Below are positions 55,043 through 63,374 of a stretch of 64,000 bases of DNA, in pieces (the stretch's first letter is position 1; every line of letters begins with the position of its first letter). The stretch comes from Maribacter_C sp947494565 (GTDB lineage: Bacteria > Bacteroidota > Bacteroidia > Flavobacteriales > Flavobacteriaceae). A program made the position numbers and the translations under genes. The notes below the pieces were generated by a model. It did no database searches. It was given only the letters and a program-made list of their open reading frames with translations, and had not been told where the DNA came from. The stretch spans positions 1-64,000 of the forward strand of contig NZ_JBLFEP010000008.1 of the NCBI RefSeq assembly GCF_047345415.1, written 5' to 3'.

Positions 55043-55963
55043 CTAACGTAATCTATAATCAACTAAAAAGTTTTCCAAATCAATTTCAGCATTTGGATAT
55101 GATAAATTTTTAGAACCATTTGATTGATGAATCCAATTGAAATGTTTACCAAACTCGGTATAATTATTTCCCACATCATCTGAACCACCAGCACTAATAC
55201 TAGATTTTACAAAAATTAATTTACCAACGGTTTTTCCATCTTTACACAACACAAAAAAACCTTCTTCTTTTCCATTGAGGACATATTTATTCTTGTACCC
55301 TTTATCTGGAGCTATTGCTTTTTCATAGAGAACTGCTGAGCTTATTTCATTCTCAAAAATCGGAATTACTCCTCCATTGGGGTTAGTTCTAATTACACTT
55401 GGTGGAACCTCTTGCTCAATCGGCTCAAACCAAAAATCTGATTTGGAAGTGTCAGTTGTCATAGTTAATTGATCAAAATTGAAGCCAAAAGTTTCCTGAT
55501 TATTAAAATCTAGTTGATTGTCCTTAAAATGAACTCGAACTCTTAGAAAAGGAAAATCTTTGTTATCGGGATAAAATCCATTTTCTGTGCTCAAGAGTTG
55601 AACTAAAGTTGGGTTATTCTTTTGTTTCGCTAATTGTAATATAACTTCAAGTCTGTTTTCATTTAAGGTGTTATAACTTCGGCTAGGTAGATGGTTTTTA
55701 GTTTTAGAAGCAACGTCAATTTTATGTCCTTTTTCAAATGAGGTTTTAAAAAAGCCATTTCCATCTGTTGTTACTTTTTTTTTCTTAAAGCTTACTTCCT
55801 CAAAGCTGGCTTCGTACCAACAAAGAACTACTACTTCAGCATTATTTATTGGTTTTCCATTCGTTTTCTCAATCACTTTACCACTTACAATAATGTTTTC
55901 TCTGTCGGCTGAACAACTTAGGAGAGAAAAAGAAAGTATAAAAATTATTATGTAGTGGTTCAT
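55043..55963 (-). CDS. Lipoprotein with N-terminal carboxypeptidase-regulatory-like domain
   Basis: The frame opens at 55993, but Met at 55963 starts a good lipoprotein signal (MNHYIIIFILSFSLLSCSAD), so I start there (306 residues). The first domain (IIVSGKVIEKTNGKPINNAE, TTDGNGFFKTSF) is a CarboxypepD_reg-like beta-sandwich. The rest is not recognised. It has low GC and a lysine/asparagine/phenylalanine-rich composition unlike the flanking genes, which suggests recent acquisition. It is flanked by the inverted sequences GTTAGCTGTA and TACAGCTAAC. Confidence 0.72.
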   Translation of the reverse strand: MNHYIIIFILSFSLLSCSADRENIIVSGKVIEKTNGKPINNAEVVVLCWYEASFEEVSFKKKKVTTDGNGFFKTSFEKGHKIDVASKTKNHLPSRSYNTLNENRLEVILQLAKQKNNPTLVQLLSTENGFYPDNKDFPFLRVRVHFKDNQLDFNNQETFGFNFDQLTMTTDTSKSDFWFEPIEQEVPPSVIRTNPNGGVIPIFENEISSAVLYEKAIAPDKGYKNKYVLNGKEEGFFVLCKDGKTVGKLIFVKSSISAGGSDDVGNNYTEFGKHFNWIHQSNGSKNLSYPNAEIDLENFLVDYRLR

Positions 55964-56186
55964 TGAAATTACAGCTAACAATTGGCTAAACATACTCCCG
56001 TATGCTTATTTCTTTTTTGTCTAAACCCTTTTTTGGTAGGGCGGTTGAAAACAAAAATACCTCTTTCCCTAAACAAAAAGAACAACCTTACGCTAAACGT
56101 AAGATTGCTCTTTGTAAGTTGCACTCCCCCGAACCCAACCATAAAAGGGAGTGCTTGGGGTTTGAACCCCTTTTTATCATAAACCT
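55964..56186. other. Structured spacer between lipoprotein and DUF4114 genes
   Basis: No gene. It includes TTACAGCTAAC (about 55969), a CTTACG/CGTAAG hairpin (about 56090), GCACTCCC/GGGAGTGC (56121-56128 and 56147-56154), and the palindrome GGGGTTTGAACCCC (56157-56170) followed by T5 on the plus strand. These hairpins may end the minus-strand DUF4114 transcript as well as plus-strand transcription. Confidence 0.4.
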
Positions 56187-58766
56187 TTAGTTCTTGACCA
56201 ACTTTCCTTGGTAGGTCGTGTTACTTGTAGGGTTGTAAACGGTATAGATATACAGCCCTTTTGCGAGATGACCTGCTTCTACTCGTACGCAACTGCCATT
56301 CTCCGTGGGCAGTTGGGCATCGAATACCTGCTGCCCTTGAAGGTTGCTCAGACTGACCCTTGCTTCCGTGGTTTCGCTAGGCAGACAAATAGTGGTATAG
56401 GCAGTAAAAGGGTTTGGGTATTGTGTCAAACTCAGTTTTTCGTTTTCCGTAATTTCCGAAAGGCTTTCCATGGCAGCAACATCGTTCATGGCGACAGTCA
56501 ATTCTTCTTCACTTGAGGCTTCCACTTCATCTTCGACTAGGGTCACTTCTACCGTATCTAAGACTTCTTCCTCGGTTTCCGTGGGTATCGACTCCTCTTC
56601 GGTTTCCTCTTCGTTAGGCACGTTGGTCGTTAGCATCAACCCCTCCAACTCCAATTCAAAGGCACTATAGTTTTGGTAATCGCCCTGTACGGAGAATACA
56701 ATGCTCTTTAGCGTCGTAAAGGTTGGCGTGCTGCCTTCGTGGTTTTTAAAGTCGGTAAAAGCGATACTTTTAGCGGCACGCTCCGCATTCGGCTTTAGGG
56801 TATACCGCAAACGTTCCCCCCATTGATTCGTAGCATCAGTGACCAAACTCACCTCAATAGGTCGATCGTTCTGTATATTCAACTGTAGAAATTTATAATC
56901 GCTGATGTCCAAACGTTGGTCGCCTCCCATCAGGTTTCGAAAAATATTGATTGTTTCCTTCACTTCTCCTTTGGCGCTCACATTACGTGCAATAGCGTAT
57001 CCTTGCGTTGGGCTGCTATCCGTTTCGCTAATATCGAAGGCGGCTATAGCATCTACATCGGTATTGAAATCCGCCCCCCATGGACCGTCAGCCAAATACA
57101 TTGCGTCGTGCTGATAAGATTCTTCCGCCAAAATCGATATCCCGATATCGAACAAATGTCCGGTGTCGATAACGACCTCTTCTTCCCAAGCACCGCTCAA
57201 CGAGATCATGCGGTTCAGGTTTTGTTCTTTTGCCTGTTCGGTCACCTTGTAGTTGCCATCGATATTCATCCAGGTCGCGCCTACTTTGTTGACGACGTTC
57301 AGGTACAATTTACCTTGTTTGTAGGTACCGTTTTTGATAAAGACCGTCGGTAATGTATTGCTTCCCTTATGGGCCAATAACTTTTTCTCGCTATCCAAGG
57401 TCTTGAGAATATGGTTCACCGTATTGGTCACCTGCCCCATAGAGCTGCCCCATACTTGAAAGTTGCGGTAATCCCCCTTAGGGTAGGCATCTAGGTTCCA
57501 CAGGCTATAAACCCGTTGGGTGTTGCCTTCTTCTTTTACCGAAAAGGTGAGGGCATATTCCAAGGCGCCATTTGAGCGCTGCAACTGCGAATAGACGAGC
57601 TCGTGCCCTTGCAAAGTGACCGTACGCACATCCAACAACTGAGAGTCGTTCAAACGGTCGCAAATGGTCTTGGTATGATTATATACGCTTCCCCTCGTTT
57701 CAGTGGCCAAAGCAGCGGATACGCGCTCTTCTCCCTTATAATAATCGATGGAGAAAATGGTTTCGGCATTGGTGATGTCCAACAGGTCTTCAGGACTCGA
57801 AACATATGTTGACTCGGTTCCGAACATCCCACTCTCCGGAAAATAGCCATCCAATTGCCCAGACTTGGCCCCAAAGGACTTATAGGTCTTTTTGGAGTAC
57901 TTCCGTTGTGCCTTTTGGGTATTCTTAAAGCTATTGGTCTTATTCCGCTCAAAGTTGCGCTTTGCGATCAGGCTTGCCAAATCGCCATTACTTTCCAAGC
58001 CGCCATCGTTTCCTGAACTTACGGGCGTGTGGTCCGTAATCTTATTGTAGTTCTGCGTTCGTATCGCGGTGTAGGGGTTTGCCGTGATATAGAACAAGGC
58101 ATCATTGAAATCTTGATCACAACTGCCATAATCTCTTCGAATATCCTCAAAACCGAGAATGATACGTTCGTTATCAGGATCGTTCAATAACACATTGTGG
58201 TACCGTAACTCTTCTTGGGCTTCAGGGTTATAATCCGGATTGGAAAACAACTGCCATAGTCCCGCAGTGACCCGACCTTTCCAACCATTGGCCAACAGCA
58301 CCCAACCGATACCTGTACCAGCAGGAAAACGCCCGATCTTTACCTTATGCCCTACTTCCAAACTTCCTCCGCTATATTTTGCGGATACGTTGGGAAAGAC
58401 GATGGTGATGTCTTCAGGCTGCGGAGCTGTCGGTGACGGGTTGTTCACATCATAGGTATAAAAGCCCAGTACATTCTTGTACCCAGCTCCTTCGCCTACA
58501 AAGGTCACCCATACATCGGCATTATCATCAAGCACAATATCGGTATCATAACCTGAGGTAATATATTGGGGATTATAGTCCGGCACCGGAAAACCTTCCG
58601 GTAAGGCATCGGAAATAAGTTGCAGGGTTTCGGGGGACACCTCATCTTTGGTATCAAAATACTTAGGCGTACCATCTGAGGTATAGTCGCCGAGATAGTT
58701 GTAGTTCTGCCCATAGGCCATTCCTAAAAATGACAAGGTCGCTAGGGTAAGTAATAACTTCTTCAT
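56187..58766 (-). CDS. Type IX-secreted DUF4114 protein
   Basis: An 859-residue secreted protein. A signal peptide (cleavage after AYGQ) is followed by a DUF4114 domain (about 85-230: NVLGFYTYD, ILGFEDIRRDYGSCDQDFND) with an acidic, probably calcium-binding, loop. The middle (about 250-730) is not recognised. An acidic linker (about 735-775) precedes the C-terminal type IX sorting domain (YPNPFTAYTTICLP, VSLSNLQGQQVFDAQL, LAKGLYIYTV then YQGKLVKN). It should be exported by T9SS and attached to the cell surface. A clear 21-bp-phased LytTR-like site lies 70 bp upstream, placing it in the same predicted regulon as the exopolysaccharide genes. It may be a matrix protein. Confidence 0.88.
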   Translation of the reverse strand: MKKLLLTLATLSFLGMAYGQNYNYLGDYTSDGTPKYFDTKDEVSPETLQLISDALPEGFPVPDYNPQYITSGYDTDIVLDDNADVWVTFVGEGAGYKNVLGFYTYDVNNPSPTAPQPEDITIVFPNVSAKYSGGSLEVGHKVKIGRFPAGTGIGWVLLANGWKGRVTAGLWQLFSNPDYNPEAQEELRYHNVLLNDPDNERIILGFEDIRRDYGSCDQDFNDALFYITANPYTAIRTQNYNKITDHTPVSSGNDGGLESNGDLASLIAKRNFERNKTNSFKNTQKAQRKYSKKTYKSFGAKSGQLDGYFPESGMFGTESTYVSSPEDLLDITNAETIFSIDYYKGEERVSAALATETRGSVYNHTKTICDRLNDSQLLDVRTVTLQGHELVYSQLQRSNGALEYALTFSVKEEGNTQRVYSLWNLDAYPKGDYRNFQVWGSSMGQVTNTVNHILKTLDSEKKLLAHKGSNTLPTVFIKNGTYKQGKLYLNVVNKVGATWMNIDGNYKVTEQAKEQNLNRMISLSGAWEEEVVIDTGHLFDIGISILAEESYQHDAMYLADGPWGADFNTDVDAIAAFDISETDSSPTQGYAIARNVSAKGEVKETINIFRNLMGGDQRLDISDYKFLQLNIQNDRPIEVSLVTDATNQWGERLRYTLKPNAERAAKSIAFTDFKNHEGSTPTFTTLKSIVFSVQGDYQNYSAFELELEGLMLTTNVPNEEETEEESIPTETEEEVLDTVEVTLVEDEVEASSEEELTVAMNDVAAMESLSEITENEKLSLTQYPNPFTAYTTICLPSETTEARVSLSNLQGQQVFDAQLPTENGSCVRVEAGHLAKGLYIYTVYNPTSNTTYQGKLVKN

Positions 58767-58834
58767 GCTAAGTAGGTTTTAAATGTTACTGGGGCAAATA
58801 TCCGAATGAATGCACAAGATTACTGGCGGATTTC

Positions 58835-58864
58835 GGTGGATGGCGGTTTGCTGTAGGTGAATGG
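58835..58864. promoter_or_regulatory. LytTR-type direct repeat (site e)
   Basis: GGTGGATGG (58835-58843) and GGTGAATGG (58856-58864), 21 bp start to start, are the best-matched pair in the window. The second is preceded by TTGCTGTA as in site b. It lies 70 bp upstream of the DUF4114 gene. Confidence 0.7.
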
Positions 58865-59006
58865 AGGTTCGAATGGGATAAGTACAAGACACCGAATTAC
58901 CATAGCTCGATAATCGAGATTTGTACTGGGCGGACGTCCATTTGGCAAGGCTACTTTGATTCGAATGCTTCTCGAACTTGCCCTGAGTTTATTCACTTTT
59001 AGGTAC

Positions 59007-59033
59007 AAAAAAAAGCGTCCAAAGGACGCTTTT
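59007..59033 (-). terminator. Intrinsic terminator of the 36-residue peptide gene
   Basis: AAGCGTCC (59013-59020) and GGACGCTT (59024-59031) form a strong stem with a 3-nt loop. On the minus strand it runs into a T8 tract, so it ends the minus-strand peptide transcript about 20 bp after the stop codon. Confidence 0.9.
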
Positions 59034-59053
59034 ATATTATTAAATCACAGTTG

Positions 59054-59164
59054 TTATAGTAATCCGCCCATCGCTAGAGCGACACCAACCACTGTAGTAC
59101 TGATAACGGTCTTCAGTGCGGTTACTAAGGCTTTCAAAGTCGTAACTAATAGAAACGTTTTCAT
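59054..59164 (-). CDS. 36-residue hydrophobic small peptide
   Basis: A minus-strand ATG at 59164 opens a 36-codon frame: MKTFLLVTTLKALVTALKTV followed by ISTTVVGVALAMGGLL and TAA. It is hydrophobic, with Lys at 2, 11 and 18, and partly repetitive (TTLKALVTALKT), suggesting a membrane or amphipathic helix. It has its own predicted LytTR-like site (59244-59294) and a strong terminator immediately downstream, which strongly supports expression as a monocistronic unit. I recognise no family. Candidate roles are a membrane-active regulator of the export system, a secreted peptide, or a type I toxin; none is shown. Confidence 0.65.
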   Translation of the reverse strand: MKTFLLVTTLKALVTALKTVISTTVVGVALAMGGLL

Positions 59165-59243
59165 AATGTATTGATTTAGGGTTATACTTTAATTTTTATA
59201 CTCCAAATATAGTATGAACCCCTCGAGTAGTTCGCCCTGACTC

Positions 59244-59294
59244 GGTCGATGCACCTTTACTGTAGACGAATGGTGCTTAGCTATAGAAGAACCC
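59244..59294. promoter_or_regulatory. LytTR-type direct repeat, triple (site f)
   Basis: GGTCGATGC (59244), GACGAATGG (59265) and GAAGAACCC (59286) are spaced 21 bp. The second and third are preceded by CTGTA and CTATA. The site lies 80-130 bp upstream of the small peptide and just after the end of the LytTR gene. Confidence 0.6.
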
Positions 59295-59295
59295 G

Positions 59296-60006
59296 TTACA
59301 GCAGATTGAGCCTTCTCATAAGTTCGGGCCGGTTTGAACGGCTAATGGGAATGACACTTTTTTCAATAAGGACACTATTGTCTTCGATATCCACGATTTT
59401 CGTGAAATTGATGATGTACGACCGATGGATCTGCAGAAATAGTTTTTCAGGTAATTTGTCCTTGATCTTCTTTAGAGTGGTATGTACACGGTAGTCTTCG
59501 TTCTCCGTCTTGATATCGATATAATCGCCCTTGGCCTCAATGACCATAATCTCACTGAACTTCAACTTGATGAGGCGTCTGTCGATATTGATGTATAAAT
59601 CGTCACCGGTATCGGTAGTAGCGGACTCTTCTGGGATTGCCCGAGACTGTTTGGCAAGGGAATTTTTTACTTTTTGGATACACTTTTCAAAACGTTCGGC
59701 AGTGATGGGTTTCACCAAATAATCAATGATCGCTTCATACTCATAAGCCGCAATGGCGAAATCGGTATCGGAGGTGGTCAGCACAATGCTCGGCGGGTTT
59801 TTTAAGGTCTGCACAAAATCTACTCCGCTGAATCCGGGCATATGGATGTCTAGAAACACGACGTCGATATCCTGTTGGTTCAGAAATTTAATGGCATCAA
59901 TGGCATTGTCGAATTCTTCGATTACGTCCAAATCGGGTATTTTCGAGCAGCGCTGGGCTACAATGGCCCGGGCGGCGGCTTCGTCATCAATGATTATGCT
60001 GTTCAT
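59296..60006 (-). CDS. LytTR-family response regulator
   Basis: A 236-residue transcription factor. The receiver (1-118) has acidic residues at 7-9, phospho-acceptor Asp53 (VVFLDIHMPGFSG), TTSD switch and Lys in YLVKPIT. Residues about 135-236 are a LytTR DNA-binding domain (YINIDRRLIKLKFSEIMVIE, FLQIHRSYIINFTKIVDIED, IPISRSNRPELMRRLN). LytTR proteins bind 9-bp direct repeats 12-13 bp apart, the geometry found at seven promoters here. It is the last gene of a five-gene operon, 1 bp after hpt, and is the natural phosphorylation target and regulator of that site set. Confidence 0.95.
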   Translation of the reverse strand: MNSIIIDDEAAARAIVAQRCSKIPDLDVIEEFDNAIDAIKFLNQQDIDVVFLDIHMPGFSGVDFVQTLKNPPSIVLTTSDTDFAIAAYEYEAIIDYLVKPITAERFEKCIQKVKNSLAKQSRAIPEESATTDTGDDLYINIDRRLIKLKFSEIMVIEAKGDYIDIKTENEDYRVHTTLKKIKDKLPEKLFLQIHRSYIINFTKIVDIEDNSVLIEKSVIPISRSNRPELMRRLNLL

Positions 60007-60007
60007 C

Positions 60008-60328
60008 TTATAAGGTGTTTAGGAAGTTCTGTATCATATCCAATAGCATTCGAAAGCTTCTATCACTCTGGGTATCCCCTGCTCTGAGTTTTTCCTCATA
60101 GGCCACAGCGAAAGCATAGGAGTTCGACAAACTTAAGATATTGAATTTATGTTTCAACTTATGGACGATCTCGGCGGCCGACCTGGGTTGATCATTCTCA
60201 ATGTAGTTCACATAGGTACGGACCTCCTCTGGAAATTCTTTCTTTAAAATGCCTATGAACTTTTGCTCAAAGACGGTATCACCGTCGGAGAGTTCTTTAA
60301 TATAACTAAGATTCGGGGTTTCTCGCAT
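60008..60328 (-). CDS. Histidine-containing phosphotransfer (Hpt) protein
   Basis: A 106-residue helical protein. His56 in AEIVHKLKHKFNILSL fits the HxLKxxx phospho-acceptor motif of Hpt domains. The length and helical pattern are typical of stand-alone Hpt proteins, which shuttle phosphate between receivers. It lies 1 bp from both neighbours (kinase and LytTR regulator). Because the kinase has no receiver of its own, Hpt probably takes phosphate from the stand-alone receiver at 62908-63309, or passes it to LytTR and perhaps to the receiver-GT2 enzymes. Confidence 0.88.
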   Translation of the reverse strand: MRETPNLSYIKELSDGDTVFEQKFIGILKKEFPEEVRTYVNYIENDQPRSAAEIVHKLKHKFNILSLSNSYAFAVAYEEKLRAGDTQSDRSFRMLLDMIQNFLNTL

Positions 60329-60329
60329 A

Positions 60330-62297
60330 TTATTTTTTTAAGGTAAAATGAAATGTTGTGCCTTCACCGACCATGCTCTCCAGCCAAATTTTGCCTTGGT
60401 ACACATCAACGATCTTTTTGACGATGGAGAGTCCGATTCCTGTGGAACGCTGGTTATTACCTATCGACTGAAAGACCTTGAATATTTTCTCGTGATATTC
60501 TTTTGGAATACCGACACCATTATCCTTAACGCTAAATTGCCAATGAGACGTATTTTCCTTTGAACTTATTTCTACCAGACCATCAGTGCGCTCGATATTC
60601 ACGACCGCGTTACTGATCAGGTTCTGAAACAGTTGGTGAATTTTAGTCTTGTCCACTTTGATGCTGGGCAACGGGTTCATAATGACGATATTGACATTTT
60701 CGGGCACGAAAATAATTTCGCGGATCCCACCGACAACCTCATTGACATCGACCAAGGTATTGTCCAAGGTCGCATCATTGATACTGGAATATTTTAAAAT
60801 ACCGTCGATCAAACCATCCATACCCTCTATTTTCTCTTGGATCTGTTGTAGGTTGAATTTTCCGTCATCATCCAATTTATCGTGATAATCTTCGGTCAAC
60901 CAACTGGCGAGGGCACTGATACTTCTCAAAGGTGACTTCAGGTCATGAGACACAATATGTGCGTACTCTTGCAAGCCCTCATTGCTCTTTTCGAGTTCTT
61001 CCAACAATTTTTCCTTCTGGATCTCTAATTGTTTCTGATCGGTGATATCCAGATGAATGCCGATCGATCCAACCACATTTTTGTTATTGTCATAACGCGG
61101 AGCTCCACTAATGAGCCAATGACGTGACTGCCCTTTTTTATTACGGACTTCCACCTCATAGGAATCTGATTTGCCAACGAGGCGTTCTGCTTGTTTTTCA
61201 TCAATGATCCTCCCTTCTTGCACCTGCACGACTTTTGCCGCTTTATTGCCTATCAATTCCTCTCGGTCAAATCCGCTCATGGTACAGAAACTCTGATTGA
61301 CCATTTGAATGACATCGTCATTGTCGACTTCGATAAGACCCAAATTCATATTGGCGATAATGCTGCTGTATTTTTCGCGTTCATTTCTAAGGCGCTCTTC
61401 CGCTTCACGCTCCTTGGTAATATCCTCGACGAGGGCCACTTGATAGTCCACTTTTCCCTTCTCGTCCTTTACGGCGCTGACCAAGGTCCTAGCCAATACA
61501 AACCCGCCATCTTTTTTATAGTATTTTTTAATGATGGAAAACTTGTCCAACTCTCCCTTGTTCATTTGGACAATTAACTTTTCGGAGTTGGCTATATCCT
61601 CAGGTGCTGAAATATCGCGTACGGACATTTCTTTCAATTCATTTTCAGTGTATCCCAATAACTCAACAAAAGTGGTATTGGTTTTTACGATCTTATCCTC
61701 CACGGCCAAGACAATTCCCAAGGGTGAATTTTCAACAATGGTATTCAACTGCTTTTTCTGTTCGGCAAGCAATTGCTTTACTTCCATTTCTTGGGTGATA
61801 TCGCGCACGATACCTTGGGCTGCAATTGGTTTTCTATCCGTATTATAAATCAAACTGCTGTTGATAAGAACCCATTTTTCCTCCTTGGCCTTGGTCAGTA
61901 TTTTTGCTCGGTAATTTTTAAGCGTACCCACTTCTATCAATGATTGAAAGGATTGGGCGGTGTAGGCTATAAAGTCGTGGTGCACAATACTGGCAAGATT
62001 CAGACTTTCCTTTGTATGGTCATACCCTAAAAAGGTCTTGGCCGAGTTGTTCATGTTGATTACATTGAACTTCAGATCCATGACCACGTAGGGATCGATG
62101 ATATTGATGAATACCCCATCTAGTTCAGAGGTCTTTTCATTGAGCAGGTTCTCGAGCTTGCTATTGCTTTCTTTCAGGTGGTGCGTTACATCGAAAAGTT
62201 CTTTGGATTTCTCTTCCAAAATTCGCTCTGCCTGTTGCCTAGCCTTTTTCTGGCGCTCGAGCGCCTTTTTCAAAAGGGTAACTTCTTTATTATCCAT
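60330..62297 (-). CDS. Soluble multi-PAS histidine kinase, H-NOX-associated
   Basis: A cytoplasmic kinase with no transmembrane segment. Start Met 62297 overlaps the H-NOX stop by 8 bp (an upstream Met at 62312 is possible). Counting from 62312: coiled-coil N-terminus (8-64), three PAS/PAC domains (about 65-175, 190-298, 312-425), HisKA with phospho-acceptor His456 (HIVSHDLKSPLRS), and HATPase with N-box LFQNLISNA (561-569), G1 VKDNGVGIP and G2 TGIGLSIVKKIV. Soluble kinases encoded with H-NOX are typically inhibited or activated by the ligand-bound H-NOX. It has no C-terminal receiver, so phosphate leaves to separate receivers. Confidence 0.93.
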   Translation of the reverse strand: MDNKEVTLLKKALERQKKARQQAERILEEKSKELFDVTHHLKESNSKLENLLNEKTSELDGVFINIIDPYVVMDLKFNVINMNNSAKTFLGYDHTKESLNLASIVHHDFIAYTAQSFQSLIEVGTLKNYRAKILTKAKEEKWVLINSSLIYNTDRKPIAAQGIVRDITQEMEVKQLLAEQKKQLNTIVENSPLGIVLAVEDKIVKTNTTFVELLGYTENELKEMSVRDISAPEDIANSEKLIVQMNKGELDKFSIIKKYYKKDGGFVLARTLVSAVKDEKGKVDYQVALVEDITKEREAEERLRNEREKYSSIIANMNLGLIEVDNDDVIQMVNQSFCTMSGFDREELIGNKAAKVVQVQEGRIIDEKQAERLVGKSDSYEVEVRNKKGQSRHWLISGAPRYDNNKNVVGSIGIHLDITDQKQLEIQKEKLLEELEKSNEGLQEYAHIVSHDLKSPLRSISALASWLTEDYHDKLDDDGKFNLQQIQEKIEGMDGLIDGILKYSSINDATLDNTLVDVNEVVGGIREIIFVPENVNIVIMNPLPSIKVDKTKIHQLFQNLISNAVVNIERTDGLVEISSKENTSHWQFSVKDNGVGIPKEYHEKIFKVFQSIGNNQRSTGIGLSIVKKIVDVYQGKIWLESMVGEGTTFHFTLKK

Positions 62298-62832
62298 GCT
62301 GGACAATGTCAAATTTCACTTCAGTACCATCATCTTTGAGCAACTGATAAGAGATGTCGGCTTCCCCATTAAAATGTTCGAATGTCTTTTCCATGAGTCC
62401 ATGTGCCAGACGATAGAGTCCCCTTGAAGAGGAATAAATCAAGGAAATGGACGTGTCCGTTTTTTCCAAAATCTTAAAGGTGGGGAGTTCCGCATCGGGA
62501 TATAGTTTTTTTACATGTACGTGAATATGGTCTTCAATGGAATACAGCAAGGACAAGGGCGAAGTATAGCTCTGTATCACTTCAGGATGGGCTTTTCCCA
62601 AACTTGTGAAAAGATAGAGGCCAAAAGTGTAAATCAAATCTCCGGCCGGTAGTTTTACCTGCTCGCTAAGCTGGGTAATAAGGCTCACCATCTCATTGAA
62701 ATCATAGGTACCCACCGAAGTATAGATACCTTCGGAAGGCAGGTTTGAACTTTCAATAATATTGTCAACGGTTTCCAAACCAAATTTGGATTCTACCATT
62801 TCCAAAAACTCTGTAAAGACGATTCCTTTCAT
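62290..62832 (-). CDS. H-NOX haem-based NO/O2 sensor
   Basis: A 180-residue H-NOX (HNOB) protein of canonical length. His102 in EDHIHVHVKKLYP is the proximal haem ligand position. Pro117 lies on the following loop, and Y133-S135-R137 (IYSSSRGLY) is the YxSxR motif that holds the haem propionates. The distal pocket contains no obvious Tyr at the usual O2-stabilising place, so NO sensing is more likely than O2, though this needs a structure-based alignment. It overlaps the kinase gene. H-NOX/kinase pairs control biofilm in several proteobacteria, often via c-di-GMP; here the outputs are Hpt, LytTR and receiver proteins instead. Confidence 0.95.
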   Translation of the reverse strand: MKGIVFTEFLEMVESKFGLETVDNIIESSNLPSEGIYTSVGTYDFNEMVSLITQLSEQVKLPAGDLIYTFGLYLFTSLGKAHPEVIQSYTSPLSLLYSIEDHIHVHVKKLYPDAELPTFKILEKTDTSISLIYSSSRGLYRLAHGLMEKTFEHFNGEADISYQLLKDDGTEVKFDIVQHG

Positions 62833-62907
62833 TTCTATGGGATTTACACTAAAAGTAGGAAAAGTGATACGTGAAACGAAAAAAATGTTGTGAAATGATC
62901 TTTCTGA

Positions 62908-63309
62908 TCAACCTTTGACCAATTCGTTCACTTCCCAATAGGCCAGTACCTTACTCAATTTATCTTGGTAATCCTCGTATTTTAAAGGCTTTATGACATA
63001 CCCGGCAATTCCGATTCTATAGCACTCCACTAAATCGACCCGATTCTCCGATGTTGTAAGAATAACAATAGGTAGGTATTTCAACACCTCATCTTCTTTT
63101 AGGATGCTAAGGAATTCTATTCCGCTCATACGGGGCATGTTCAAATCCAATAACACGATATCGGGCAAGGGCTGACCAGACCTGAGCAACTCCAGTGCCT
63201 GTTCCCCATTTTTCGCTTCGGTGATCCTATGGCTCAACCCAAGTTTGGAAACCGTGCGTTGCAGCTTCATGATCTCGATATTGTCATCTTCAATAAGTAG
63301 GATATTCAT
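62908..63309 (-). CDS. Stand-alone CheY-like receiver
   Basis: A 133-residue single-domain response regulator. EDD at 7-9, phospho-acceptor Asp55 (IVLLDLNMPRMSG), LTTSE switch and Lys in YVIKPLK are all present; the length and style fit the Rcp1/CheY-like family that pairs with PAS kinases. It is the first gene of the operon and 76 bp ahead of H-NOX. It probably serves as the intermediate receiver between the kinase and Hpt. A triple LytTR-like site lies 66 bp upstream, which suggests feedback control of the whole signalling operon. Confidence 0.92.
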   Translation of the reverse strand: MNILLIEDDNIEIMKLQRTVSKLGLSHRITEAKNGEQALELLRSGQPLPDIVLLDLNMPRMSGIEFLSILKEDEVLKYLPIVILTTSENRVDLVECYRIGIAGYVIKPLKYEDYQDKLSKVLAYWEVNELVKG

Positions 63310-63374
63310 CAGCCTTGCATTTCTATTTGAACGCCAAAATTCGTCATTTATTCATTGTTATCGGAAAAAGTAGG

